Assembly (NCBI GenBank): GCA_038503075.1
Contig: JBCAML010000003.1
Span: 434,001 to 498,000 of the forward strand
Reading direction: 5' to 3'
Source of the DNA: Gyromitra esculenta
Taxonomy: Eukaryota > Ascomycota > Pezizomycetes > Pezizales > Discinaceae
DNA: 64,000 bases
A program made the position numbers and the translations under genes. Positions 1 through 10,789 of this stretch are shown here, piece by piece (positions within the stretch are counted from its first letter, which is position 1; every line of letters starts with the position of its first letter). The notes beneath the pieces were generated by a model that had not been told where the DNA came from, made no database searches, and saw only the letters and a program-made list of their open reading frames with translations.

Positions 1-3000
1 TCTCTTAAAGCTGAATCTGATATTGACTGCTTGAAAAGCGAGCAGCTCAACGGCGTTCCAGAAAGACTAGAAGCACGAATATCCGAGAAGAGATTTCTCA
101 CTGCTGTTGAAGTCTTGTCTGATGCACTTAAGGTTATAAACCAACCAGAGATGATGGAAATCGGTGCTTTGTCCGACCTAAGAACATATTTAGGCAGCCA
201 GGAATCGGTAATATGCCTTGCCAAACCATACCTAAGGCCCTCTAACACAATCACTAGTCTTTAGCCGACATTTTGATCGAAGAACTGCACAACCATCTGT
301 ATCTTAAGTCTCTGTATTGCGTGGACCGGTGGAGGCCATATTCTCCCCATCAAAAAGATTGTAAGGTCTTTCGTAAGCCTTTACAGGTTATAAACTAATA
401 AGATTAAGTATCCGGCGAAGACAGCACTGGGATTAGTGATAAGAGGTTTTCTACCCCAGGTTTGGCCCATCACCCTAAATCTTCATTCTTCTCTAATGGC
501 AAAAAGCACTCTTGATAAAATCGGGGAAGAGACCATTTCACCAATTTATTGACTCGAACGATTTTACTAAACCTGTGAGTTCCTAAGACAGTTTCTCTCT
601 TCGTATCTTGTTAACACCCTTAGATGATTGAAGACGCAAATGCAAACAAGAATCCCGAGGCTGATAGTATCTACTATATTCGTCTCCTCCTGGAAGCTCT
701 TAACAATCTTGGTCATCTTTCCAACGCTGTCGGAACGGTTAATCAGCGTCTCCCAGTAGAACTTTTTAAGCTAGTTGATAGGACAAATAATGAGGTCGAT
801 CAAAGGCATCCAAGTTCCCTAACTGGAGTAGCAAGGGCAGCTGGGGCCTTTGGCAAGACCATGGACCTCGGTTTGAGCGAGAACGACGTTCGTGTTACTG
901 TAATACACGATCTGCTTTGGACACTATATTCAAAGTTTGCAGCGGTTATGGAAGGCCACAGAGTAATATATGACGTAGTCAAAGGTATTAGCAAGAGGGA
1001 TGGATCGGAGGATGCAGCCTCTTTGACAAATGGGTTTATGGAGGTTTGGCAGCTGATACAAAGTGAAGTAATGTTTATCTTGCTACCTCACTGAAACAAT
1101 CTACTAATTGGTATAGATGCGATCTTTGCTTCATGATTATCTAACTATGACTGACAGCCGGAGCGTGGCAAGTGCGCCGAAGGGCCCTAATATTAATAAT
1201 GTTATCACTGCTAGGCCTCCTCGAGACAAAAATAAGGTGATGGGTCACGTTTCCAATTACGCCTTTTCCGACTAATTTTTTATTAGATATTATTCAAATT
1301 GGCCAACACGGATAACGCCTCTTTACTCATGAAAGCGGATCAGGACGATCTGGAGTCAATATTGAAAGCTTCTGTGCCTGGTCTTGTGTCCGAGTCTCTT
1401 CGGCCCGCAACTACTTCCACGGATGTCCATACATCTTCCGATGGTGCTGCAACTGGCCATAAACTTCTCATCGAGCCCAGTGTCTTCAACATGGGCTTTT
1501 TACTTCCTCCATCGCTCGCTTTCCTAAATCGCATCAAGGAGATTGTTCCGGCTGGGTAATCATCTTTCTTCAAACGGCTTACCTCTATACTGACAGAAAA
1601 TAGTTCGGGGATCGTTCTTAGTACTTTGACTTCCTTTTTGGACGATTTCTTAGTTAATGTATTTCACCCATCATTAGAGGATACGATCCGCGACCTCTTC
1701 AATCAGACGACTAGCGATCTGGATGCTTTTCATCAAGATCCTCAGTGGGCAACTGTCGCAAAGAAGCCGGTCATGAAAGGCGCCATTTCATTCTTTGGCT
1801 TGATTACTGCCTTATGTAAAATGCTCGATACTATCCCACCAGACCAAGCGTTCGGCCAATTGACAATAGATCTATTGGATTCTTACTATAATAAGTGTTT
1901 GGAATGGTATAAAGGTTTGTGTTTGCTGGCCTTTTTGTGTGTGAATTGCATAACTTGTGCTAAACATTAATTTGGTGGTTAGAGCTTGTTTCCAGGCATC
2001 GTGCTGCCTCGGGCGATGCAGGTGGGCCTATTTTAGAAACTAAGAAGAGCGCTGAGTGGGCAGAAACCCCTAAAATCCGTGCTGCGATGCTGGATAGTTG
2101 GTCCGGCAGTGACCCTAATGAATCTCTAAAGAAGGTTAGTATCATTCTAACAAGCGCCGGTGGAGGAGCTAACACTGCCGAAATCGATGCAGGAAATCGA
2201 GATCAATCTCAAAGAACAAGAGGAAAACCCCATTAGCTCTTCAGATCTTATTACAGACCGAAAAGTTATTCACTCTCTGTGTATTCTGTACTCAAGCATG
2301 GTAATTCTCAAAAGACATAATTCTAATTTAATAACGCTAATCGTTTGGATTCAATGTTTTAGAAATGGCTTGCGAGTAACGTTGTTCAGCTTCGGCATGT
2401 TGAAGATGCACCAAGCTTTTCCAGGAAAGAAGGCGTATCACCTGGGGTTCGTCACCCCACGCGATTCCCAATTTTGAAAATATTAACTAACTTAGAAACA
2501 GCGTCCACAACGCAGGTGGACATTGATCGAATCTACCAAATCACAAGACGATGACGTTAGGGCTGTCTATCTACCGATGACCACAGAAACCGTCAGGTAA
2601 ATTTAGGCCCGGTGTGAGCAAGTTTCAAGCCTCTAGGGAGTTGTCTGACAACAAATTTAGTGGTTTTGATGGAGTAGTGAATCGTTTCCAAGAGCTTGCG
2701 AATACAATTCTTTTTACATTACGTGCCGAAGCACGATGCCATGTGCTATACTATCTCCATCTTTGTCTGACAGAAGGCAACTACTGCCTCGACAGCACTA
2801 TCAACACCCCAGACGCTAATGTAATATCCCTTAATGTCGACCTTGTATCGTTTGACGAAGAAATATCCAACCTTCTTCGGGATAAGGAAACAAAGTGAGT
2901 GTTTTATTGAATTTTCCTCTTGATATTTGCTATTAGTGTTGATACAGGCCTTCTAGATATCTTGTGAGGGGGATCGGGTCACTAATGGACCACATTCTCG

Positions 3001-3341
3001 TCGCCAACGCCAATCAAATCAAGATTATCAATAATGCTGGTGCTGAGAGGATGCAGCTCAATATTCTGGTTCTCCAACAAAATTTGAAAAACATCGAAAT
3101 GGAGGTGAAGCTGGATCGATCTACCAGATTCTATGCCCTCTATACCGGCGGTATGAAAAATCTGATAGCAACAGCTAAATCTGGCAAACTCGATTTCAGC
3201 TACGATGACTTGAAGGTACTTGTAGAACTATACTTTTCTGAGGCAATGAGCAATCGTCGCGAATCCTCGTCAGCATTACAGGCACGTCGTTCTTTGAACG
3301 AGAATCTGCTGTCGCTTTCGGAAATTATGTGGACTTTGTAA
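1..3341 (+). CDS. SEC8: Exocyst complex subunit Sec8 (EXOC4), 3' part, multi-exon
   Basis: Sec8 is a subunit of the exocyst, which tethers secretory vesicles to the plasma membrane at growing tips. The N-terminus lies off the window. My exon model is 1-207, 258-360, 507-574, 624-1067, 1117-1236, 1287-1555, 1604-1914, 1983-2134, 2193-2300, 2363-2434, 2502-2596, 2637-2894 and 2948-3341 (TAA). All introns are GT-AG and phases agree throughout, giving 2601 nt (866 residues). Family landmarks include FLTAVEVLSDALK, NPEADSIYYIRLLLEAL, the stretch HKLLIEPSVFNMGFLLPPS and the C-terminal segment with YFSEAMSNRRESSSALQ. The 361-506 intron is the least certain: a variable exon could be hidden there. The reading frame at base 1 is frame 1. 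Confidence 0.93.
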
Positions 3342-3894
3342 TGAGGGATACCAAACATTGCTGTGGTTTCTATTTTCGGGGTAGCCTATTTAAAGATACG
3401 AATCATGAAAAACAGCGGTTATTGCATGTACATGTAATTATAGCCCCAACCTAGCTTTTGGAGTGGGTTTAGACCGTAATATGATCCATAATTTTCTCTA
3501 CGATGTGTGATTGGCAAAATATTTCAATTGTATTCCTGGCATGTATTTTTCCCTTCTCCGTGTATACCTCACTCCCTTGCATGATCATGTCGCATCACTC
3601 GACTCTGAACCACCTCCCGTGCAATAAAATAAAAAATAATGAAATGAAGCAGGCCTGCTCTTCACAAACAAAACTGAAAAACCAAACAAGAACCTCAGAA
3701 ACCCTAGCAAAATCGCCTTCTTACGTATACCGTCGGAACTTTGAGTATTCTCAAGATATCCAAACACTGCATCTAAGCCCCAGGATTAGAATATGGCGAT
3801 TTAACATTGGAGAAGATCACCAGCTTAGCTAAAAGAATATATATTGCTAGATGATCAACTACATGTAGGAATGAGTTGACTTACGGGGCTGTAT
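3342..3894. other. Intergenic spacer after SEC8
   Basis: This holds the SEC8 3' untranslated region and the downstream flank of the small minus-strand gene. Open frames here are short, overlap on both strands and resemble no family I know. On the minus strand a GTAAGT follows the small gene's stop, so that gene could have a 3' UTR intron. Confidence 0.5.
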
Positions 3895-4068
3895 TCAGTG
3901 GTGGCCGTGGGTTGGGCAAACGCCCTCGGCCTGGAGCACTTGATTCTCCCGCTCCTCTCCATTTTCCCCACTCTTGCCACAGTTAGGGTATCGCGTACAG
4001 TTGACCAGCCCCGTTTCATTGGGATCCTCACATCCGCATGTCCAGATAGCTACAGCATTGAAACACAT
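3895..4068 (-). CDS. Small cysteine-rich hypothetical protein (57 aa)
   Basis: I do not recognise this gene firmly. The minus-strand frame from the ATG at 4068 gives 57 residues beginning MCFNAVAIWTCGCED and ending in a His-rich tip. It has six cysteines, in the arrangement C-x8-CGC, then NCTRYPNC, then one near the C-terminus. There is no signal peptide or membrane segment. Short proteins starting MC and rich in Cys are common in filamentous ascomycetes and are usually cytosolic and uncharacterised. The frame is open another 47 codons upstream, but the ATG lies about 140 nt downstream of a TATA-like box, so I prefer the shorter start. A chance frame cannot be excluded. Confidence 0.5.
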   Translation of the reverse strand: MCFNAVAIWTCGCEDPNETGLVNCTRYPNCGKSGENGEERENQVLQAEGVCPTHGHH

Positions 4069-4204
4069 TTTTGTTGTAATTGTGTTGGTTTGGGATGTAT
4101 ATATATACGTATAGGTACTGTGGTAGGTAAATTTTGTGATTGAGAAAGCTGGTGATTTTGCCTGAGAAAGGTGATGATAAGAGCTAAAATCGGTCGGGAA
4201 GGAA

Positions 4205-4215
4205 CTCAATTTATA
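4205..4215 (-). promoter_or_regulatory. TATA-like box upstream of the small Cys-rich ORF
   Basis: The minus strand reads TATAAATTGAG here, about 140 nt upstream of the proposed ATG at 4068. That leaves room for a 5' UTR of roughly 100 nt. The evidence is the motif and its position only. Confidence 0.3.
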
Positions 4216-7200
4216 CTTTACGCCTCTCTTTTTTCTATATCAATGGCTCCACTAACTGGAGAACTTACGAGCTCACATAAATTTGCTGCCTTCTTGAGCC
4301 TACCCAATGTCAGAAATACCCTTCTTACTTTTTTCTATGATCTTTACTAGTTTTAAATCTCTGATATAACTTATGTGACAAGTTCAATCAGTCTGGTTTC
4401 AAAAATTGCTTGCTTAGTCCGTTCGTGTTTACGAGGTTGTATTTTGCAGTATAATACGCGTCTTAAGCGGCTATCGCGCATAACATCAATAACCGCGCAC
4501 GCGGTGGTATAACTTAGTGGGGAAATATTTTGAGGTTTTGCATAACCCAATTGTTTAAACGAGTTATAGGTGGAAAAGCATAAAATGACATGTCTGAATA
4601 TGATAATATATCTCAAGCTAATACGTATATGCGTGTATTGTCGAGTGACCTAATATAACAAGAATTAGTATTATAATTGTAATTATAACAGTGACTGAAG
4701 ATTGTATCAGTTGCTAGACACTTCAGAGGCTTAGACGTCACAGTAAACCATCGGCTTATAGACATTAACTCCAGTATCGAACAACACGTATCTCTATTTT
4801 TAGGTACGCGTACGGCTCTTGTCTGGTATACTAAAATATAGTGAACTATAGGTAAGATTTTCGAGTTCCAGTCTGGTTTGAGGTTCGTCTAAAACTAAAT
4901 CGTGCTCAGTATATATAATTTTTAAGCTTAACACTACAACGAAAGCGAGTACGGCAGAGTCTCAGAAACTGGATTGCCATATTGATCTCGTGATTTTAGT
5001 GAGATTAACTCCTGCTGAAATTAACCCAAGCAGATCCCTTCGGCGCATTCAGATATATGTGGTTTAGTATCGATATGGTGTTATAACTACGGTTATTGCA
5101 GACTTTGTTACTAGTGAAAACTTATAAACTTGGGGAAGAGTTCGCAGTTATTCACAAATTACAGATTCTAGTATCTAAAATTTAAGCCGATGCTTAATTG
5201 TTGCTATCTATTCAATAGGTACATTCAACCCGGAGGTTATGGTACTCTTAACAGTCCAAAAAGAAAGAGCCGATGCTTGAGTTACTTTAGCCACTACATT
5301 TATTTGGTACATAGCTGGACTTCTGCAGCCACCCGTGCACATCTCGCTATTCAGCAAACGAGAAACAAGATATCCCGATGTCACTTTATCAGACGGGAAG
5401 TAAAATTTGCAGTTTTACGCGATAACGGGAAGTCTGCAGGAGCCTTAATCAGAGCTGCGGGGGATGTACGAAGTGTAGTCAACGTGTCAAACCTTTTACG
5501 CCCAGGGACATAACAAAATCCGTTATGCGGCAAGCCAGCCGATTAGCGTACCGATTAGTTTTTAATTTAGACTGGATGAGGAAGGAAGTGTATTCTATCT
5601 CCGCCCAGGAAAAGAGATGCTCGCCCACTGGTTTCTTATTACGTCATGAACTGGAACATACAAAATGGAGCAATCAGATATTCCGATGTGAAACATAGAC
5701 GTACAGTTGGAGGATAACGAGATTTGAGATCGAGTGGATATCAACCATCCCGTAAACAATTTTTGGTACCGATCGCTAGGCTGATTTGCTTCTGCCTCTG
5801 ATCATATAAGTATTCACATTTCATTTCTCAGCAAGGCGTGGGATTCAGCCCTTGACTTCAAGACTTATGCTAATTCGCTCACGCCCACGGCTTAGCCCCA
5901 GATATGAGACACACAACAATAATACAATGAAACTTGTCGTAATTCCAACCCTCACTTGATCTGGGATTCGTTGAAATACAGAGCCCGAACTCCGACTTTC
6001 ATGACTCTAGCGATCCTTAAGCCGTTAGAGACCTCCTCCTACAGTAGGCTTTAACTGGCTTAATACTAGAGTTCGATATATGTCAGGCATAATGCATCAA
6101 CCCGTTAACCTATCCATTCCCCCCCCAAGGATTTGGCTCTTAATTGCTATTTATATGTATATGTAATTGGTAAAATAGTAGGTATATACTAGGCTTCTCC
6201 CATGTAAAGTCATGAACTAAAGGCCCTATACCAAAATACTAGAGGCTCTTGGGAGGGTTCTAGTTTCATTTATTTGGAAGGCACAAATAATTTTATAAGG
6301 CCTCCCACAGATTTAGATATGAAATTAACTCCGAAAAATACCAAACTCCCGAGAATTTGGGGTTTTTTTGCTTCCTGCATCCCTCGAAACAAAGGTATCA
6401 AATTCCCCCACGCCAGGCCGGGGCATCGAGATCCTCTGAAAAAGAGTTGGCCTAATAATGTACCAAACCTATGGCAGCAGCTGCAGTAAGCCGCTGGTAT
6501 GGGGAATAGAAACGATTGATGGCGTTCAGATCGGGTATCTATCCCCGTCCAAATCTATATCTCCGGCTCACAAATCACTTTTCAATTTCAAATACTGCTT
6601 TAAGGATCAGCTCGGTGCCGCTGGGCTTTGCGCAATTGCTATGAACTCTTTAGAATTACTGAGGAACTTTCTTGTAAGAAAAATGGCCCTGCACACACTG
6701 CAGTTCCACAATATCACTACCACGTAAACAATAACACGCACATCAATATTGACACCCTCGCTGGGCCAATAACGAAGATACATCCCAGCTACCCAATTAA
6801 TATTACTAGGCAGCCTAAAGTTATCTCGGATTAGGCACACATAGGCTTAGCTTGCCTCTATAGATTTACTTCACTAGGCCACGAGTAGAGACAGAGCCAA
6901 AGATCTTTTAACACCTCTACTAAATTTATTGACATTAGAAATCGGACAGGCTTTCGTGTTCATTAAATTTCCTGTCTTCGCAATTGCTAGATTTGGAGCT
7001 ACATTGATTATAATCACAAGTTTCTAAACTAAGAAGCACTCCTCGAATAATGGATATATATGCAGTTTTGTATATCGGATTGTGTCACTGTGCCTATGAA
7101 TTACACAATATTCGGGTGCATGCGCATCTATCATATTTTTCATGCTAATGGATGTTTGCGGATTGTTTGCATCATGGCCTATCACACGACTCTAGTAACG

Positions 7201-7404
7201 ACATCAAGGCGCTTGTTTGGTCGTGATATCTGGCTTCCAGTGTGCTTCTAAGCCAGGCGCAGTTACAAGCCCCCAAACCTAAGGGATAAGCGAACTTTAG
7301 CGCGCTAGTGGTAGTGGACCTGTTGAACAGCAGAATACTACCGTCATACACGGCAGCTGAAACTAGGTGGGAAAAGGTAATTTGTCTAGACAATTCGCCC
7401 CCAC
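4216..7404. other. AT-rich gene-free stretch
   Basis: I find no recognisable coding sequence, RNA gene or intact mobile element in this 3.2 kb. Open frames up to about 107 codons occur (for example 5190-5513), but they lack ATG context, introns or recognisable composition and look like chance frames. The sequence may include old, decayed repeats. A C-run lies near 6119-6126. Confidence 0.5.
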
Positions 7405-7890
7405 ACCGTACTCGTAATTTTATGGCGTATCCGGATTTGTAGGGTTTATTTTGTATAGAGTTATGCACGCATACGGCGACTCATAGCTACTAAAGTCCGA
7501 AATGAACTTTTGAGGCAACAACGAACCGACAACACACCAAATTGCTCAACCAGCCGTATAATAGCAACCTGGTGTAGTGTTGCTGGTTCGTTACTACCCT
7601 CGAAACCCCGAATGCCTAGATCGGACTTTGGTAACTAACGAGATTTACCCGGAAGTCGGTCACGGTGGGGAAATCGGCCACCCGCAAGCAACAAACCAAG
7701 CCCCACGCTAAGCCCCACCCACAACCGCGCCCATTAAATAAAATGACTTGAGCGAGGGATGTAAAGGGATCTAAGATAGAATATCCATATTAAGTACACT
7801 AGACGAATTTCAAACCAGTCTAAAACCCTTGTTTTGTACTTGAAGTCAAAAATTCGAGATTTTGGGGCCACCTCAGAAATAACACTATAT
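7405..7890 (-). repeat. Dispersed repeat, left copy (inverted relative to 54849-55190)
   Basis: Read on the minus strand this matches 54849-55190 over three stretches: the part with GAGGTGGCC and ATTCTATCTTAGA; the part with GGCCGATTTCCCC and GACCGACTTCCGGG; and the part with TATGAGTCG and ATTACGAGTA. Identity is moderate with small gaps, so both copies are old. This copy is interrupted by the MITE at 7490-7631. The repeat's identity is unknown to me; it could be an old LTR or a DNA transposon fragment. Confidence 0.6.
7490..7631. mobile_element. 142-bp MITE with TA target duplication
   Basis: The ends are imperfect inverted repeats: CTAAAGTCCGA on the left and TCGGACTTTGG on the right. A second inner pair carries AACGAACCGACAACAC and GTGTTGCTGGTTCGTT. 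TA dinucleotides flank it at 7488-7489 and 7632-7633. The inverted copy of the surrounding repeat near 55105 lacks the insert and so acts as an empty site. TA duplication and short size fit a Tc1/mariner-type MITE. No coding capacity. Confidence 0.65.
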
Positions 7891-8390
7891 ATAAACCACT
7901 TCAAGTAGGGGAGGTTCCATGCTTTAGAGTAGATTTAATAGAGAGTAGATTAAGTTATTGGTGACATAAAATAATCAATTGAGCGATGTAGGAATCCCTC
8001 CAAGAGTCAAACATCCCAATAGCATAAAAATTTCAATCCTACAAAAGAGTAATATTAGATCTAGAGCTCATATTCAGAATCAAACTATTAGTACTTCTTA
8101 TACGGGCATTCCCAAACCAAATTTGAAAACTTCAAGCAAAGTAATAGCCTGAATCATATAAATCTAGTGCTTATAAATAGAGCAATAATCTTGAAATTGA
8201 TATCACAACATCCTGCTACAAGAAACAGACCAAACTCGGCGAGGGGTATACCAGAAGTACTAATATTATTGTACAAATTTAGTGGCACTATTCCTTCAAC
8301 TCGTGACTGAAGGGATCTAAAAGTCCTAAAAAAGTATGGGTTTAGTCAAAAGTCAATATTAACTGCAGATTTAAAGATAAATAGAATATA
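7891..8390. other. AT-rich flank of the retrotransposon nest
   Basis: I see no gene or recognisable element here. It is the host-side flank just left of the first LTR end of the nest. Confidence 0.5.
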
Positions 8391-8419
8391 TTTCACGGAT
8401 GAGGTTGAATGATGAATTA
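8391..8419 (+). repeat. LTR tip of element M (29 bp)
   Basis: It begins TTTCACGGAT and continues like the start of G's LTR (44262), including a GAATTA shared with it. It is cut off after 29 bp by the minus-strand LTR K1. The rest of M is not in the window to the right. It is the outermost open bracket of the nest. Confidence 0.6.
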
Positions 8420-8521
8420 TCTCAAGGAGCGAGGTTTCGTCAAGCCCTTTGGTATCCCCAAAGATGAGCAGTGCTACTTGAACAAAAACAAGCGACAGAA
8501 GTTTAAGCCATGTTTCCACAG
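8420..8521 (-). repeat. LTR fragment K1 (beta type), truncated by K2
   Basis: It starts TCTCAAGG, the reverse complement of a beta LTR end, and covers only the last 102 bp of that LTR, including the U5 hairpin (CTTTGG, TATCC, CCAAAG on this strand). It stops at CACAG where K2's LTR begins with the same sequence. The result looks like a tandem duplication but is better explained as an LTR inserted in an LTR. Confidence 0.7.
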
Positions 8522-8947
8522 TCTCAAGGAGCGAGATCTCGTCAAGCCCTTTGGTATCCCCAAAGGTGAGCAGTGCTACTTGAACGGGAACTAGCGACAG
8601 GAGTTTAAACAATGATTCCACAGGCTCTACGAACGAAGGGAGCTTGGGTGACTCCGACAGCGAAACTACGTTTGTTGTAGTGGCGTGATAGAAAGAAAAG
8701 TATCACGGAGACGATGAAGGATTATGTGGGAATCCTGGTTTGTATTGTAGGATACAAGTAGAGTGACAATAGAAGACGTTGCTTAAAGAGAGAAGAAGAA
8801 AAAGTACAACAAGAGGGGACAACCCTTCACTTATATACCCATAATCCAATCCTTTGATGACAAACGTATGACTCATTGTAAGCAGAAACCCAAGGAAACA
8901 CAAAGACAAAAGGCCAAGCACAACAACCATGTACCCATGTACACAAC

Positions 8948-9354
8948 TTTCATGGATTAATTTCGGATAATGAGTCGTGGTTGGGTTGTTGGTCGTATAA
9001 TGATTTGGATGGTTGTACAATCTCTTTGTTGTTCGGTTAACTTTCGGTTATAAGTTTTGTTAAGGAAAGCGGGGTATTTAAGCGGTGGATTTCGATCGTT
9101 TTTGGTTCTTTTCCTCTTCTTTCCTTAAGCAACGTTCTCGTTTACCTTCTCCTGTAATCGTCAATACTATTTCGGTTCTACCTCAGAACCCTCGCTGTCG
9201 CTGTCCACTTCGCTGCACTTATCTCGCCTTGAGATAGACCCCTCGTAGAACTTGTAGAAACGCTGCGCTCTTCGAACGTGTTAGTACCTCGCTTAAGTAG
9301 CACTGCTCACCTTCAGGGATACTGAAGGGCTTAACGAGGGACTGAACCGTGAGA
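8948..9354 (+). repeat. 5' LTR of element A
   Basis: It starts TTTCATGG and ends CCGTGAGA. A TATA-like TATTTAA lies at 9075-9081 and the conserved R-start motif AAGCAACGT at 9127-9135. A bulged U5 hairpin covers 9287-9339: outer stem CCTCG/CGAGG plus TTAAG/CTTAA, a bulge with the invariant GCACTGCTCA, inner stem CCTTCAG/CTGAAGG and loop GGATA. Confidence 0.93.
9287..9339 (+). other. Conserved U5 RNA hairpin with GGATA loop
   Basis: Folded as RNA, an outer stem (9287-9297 with 9330-9339, one bulged C) encloses an asymmetric internal loop carrying GTAGCACTGCTCA. A 7-bp inner stem (9310-9316 with 9322-9328) is closed by GGATA. In other LTRs of this window the inner stem changes on both sides together (CCTTTGG/CCAAAGG in K2, CCTTCTG/CAGAAGG in E, TCTCGGG/CCTGAGA in B) while loop and bulge stay fixed. 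This suggests a functional RNA structure near the primer-binding site. Confidence 0.7.
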
Positions 9355-9418
9355 TTACGTTGCTTCCGACATCTACACCTTCTACCACCCAATCCACACA
9401 GAACCTCCCAACGTCATC

Positions 9419-10789
9419 ATGGAAGGAGCCGCCGTCGCAGCAAAACGCTTCCCCACCAGGGAAGCCTTCGCCCAAGCCTACCGAGAAGACCCAGCAGAAC
9501 TATACAACGAACTCAGGGATCTTAACCAAGCCCTCGAGGACCAAATCGACGTCCTCCAGGAAAGCGAGCGAGAAAATGAGGTCAAACTCAATACAGCTCG
9601 CATTCAGACTGACAACGCACTTCGACACGCTGCCGAACAGGACCAACGGGTCACAGAAGCGGCCAGCTTGATCGCCCGGCTACGACAAGAACGAAACGAA
9701 GCTCGTGCCACCGTTCAAGCACCCCCCGCTCCCCCAAATCTCAGCGCCACCCCACCTCCACCAGCGAACTCCCACCGCTCAGAGCGCATGCCAGATCCCG
9801 AGAAATTCGATGGATCTCGAGCTAAACTCCCCGGTTTCATACTTCAGCTGCGCTCCAAACTCACGGTCAACCGAGACCGTTTCGCAAACGAGACCACAAT
9901 GATATTATATACCATCAATCGACTGGAAGGAGCGGCCCTAGAACAAGTCCGTCACACGGTTCTCCCCTCAGGCCTCACCACTTGGAACAATGCAGAAGAA
10001 CTCATAGCCGCCTTGGAAACTGCTTTTGGAGACCCGGACCCAACTGGCACTGCTCGACGAGAGCTTCACCAGCTCCGCCAAGGAAAGCGTGATTTCTCAG
10101 CCTATTTGGCTGACTTTCAAAGAATCATGGGCCAGTTGAATTTTGACGAGAACTCGAAGATGGACGCATTGGAACACGGCATGTCAGAGGAGTTAAAAGA
10201 AGCCATGGTGTTTGCACCGATCGCCCCTGCTAACCTCCCGGAGATGATTCTCACCCTTACCCGACTGGATAACCGTATCCGAGCTCGCAAGGCAGAGAAA
10301 CGAGGAAACGCCAGAGACAACATGGGTCAATTCAGTGCCCCCGCCGCCTTCACCCCTGCCTCCTCCTTTACTCCCGGAGGACTAGCCCCTATGGACCTGT
10401 CTTTCGGACGTACCAGCAATCTCTCTCGCCCTCCTCAAGACCAACGATACACAATGGTTAACGGACGAAGAAAACTCTCAGAGGAAGAGAAGCAGTGGCG
10501 CCGCGCCACCGGAAAGTGCATGTTCTGTGCCGCCCCAGATCACTCCTACGCCAATTGCCCCTCTGCCCCCAAAAAACCTACGATGAGAGGAGCCCTCACC
10601 GCCCCACCTGCCACCACCACCACTCCCTCCTCAATTTTTCGCATTAGAATCAGCAGACTCAGCCAACGAGTCTTTAAACTAGTACAACCAAGGTCGATCA
10701 GTGACCCCACCTTGGTTCAAAATTTCTTACCTTTATCTGCATTTTCGATTTCTGGGTTTTCGGTTTCTGGTATAAGCGTGGAGGATTAA
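9419..10789 (+). CDS. gag: Gag of element A, C-terminally deleted and out of its normal frame
   Basis: Gag forms the virus-like particle. From the ATG at 9419 the frame has an N-terminal coiled coil, a proline-rich linker, the gag core (SERMPDPEKFDGS; ELHQLRQGKRDFSAYLADF) and a zinc knuckle [14 protein letters not shown] (CX2CX4HX4C). Compared with G it lacks the first ~13 residues and has a deletion near 10620-10640 that shifts it into the pol frame. It therefore runs through the slippery site and stops at TAA (10787-10789), where siblings have CAA. This TAA is the only barrier to pol. Confidence 0.85.
   Translation: MEGAAVAAKRFPTREAFAQAYREDPAELYNELRDLNQALEDQIDVLQESERENEVKLNTARIQTDNALRHAAEQDQRVTEAASLIARLRQERNEARATVQAPPAPPNLSATPPPPANSHRSERMPDPEKFDGSRAKLPGFILQLRSKLTVNRDRFANETTMILYTINRLEGAALEQVRHTVLPSGLTTWNNAEELIAALETAFGDPDPTGTARRELHQLRQGKRDFSAYLADFQRIMGQLNFDENSKMDALEHGMSEELKEAMVFAPIAPANLPEMILTLTRLDNRIRARKAEKRGNARDNMGQFSAPAAFTPASSFTPGGLAPMDLSFGRTSNLSRPPQDQRYTMVNGRRKLSEEEKQWRRATGKCMFCAAPDHSYANCPSAPKKPTMRGALTAPPATTTTPSSIFRIRISRLSQRVFKLVQPRSISDPTLVQNFLPLSAFSISGFSVSGISVED
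10673..10717 (+). promoter_or_regulatory. Relic -1 frameshift cassette in element A
   Basis: TTTAAAC (10673-10679), a 6-nt spacer and a 9-bp stem AACCAAGGT (10686-10694) with ACCTTGGTT (10709-10717) are all kept. Because the upstream deletion already puts gag in the pol frame, the codons here read TTT AAA C and no slip is needed. Confidence 0.75.

Noticed and set aside
5190..5513. 107-codon plus-strand frame
   Set aside because: No family resemblance, no intron or promoter context, in an AT-rich gene-free region; likely chance.
8420..8621. Apparent 102-bp tandem duplication
   Set aside because: Both units begin with the beta LTR end TCTCAAGG, so an LTR inserted into an LTR (K2 in K1) explains it better.
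9357..9365. Host tRNA primer-binding site
   Set aside because: There is no TGG start matching a CCA end, whereas the motif is an exact complement of the element's own R start in all copies.
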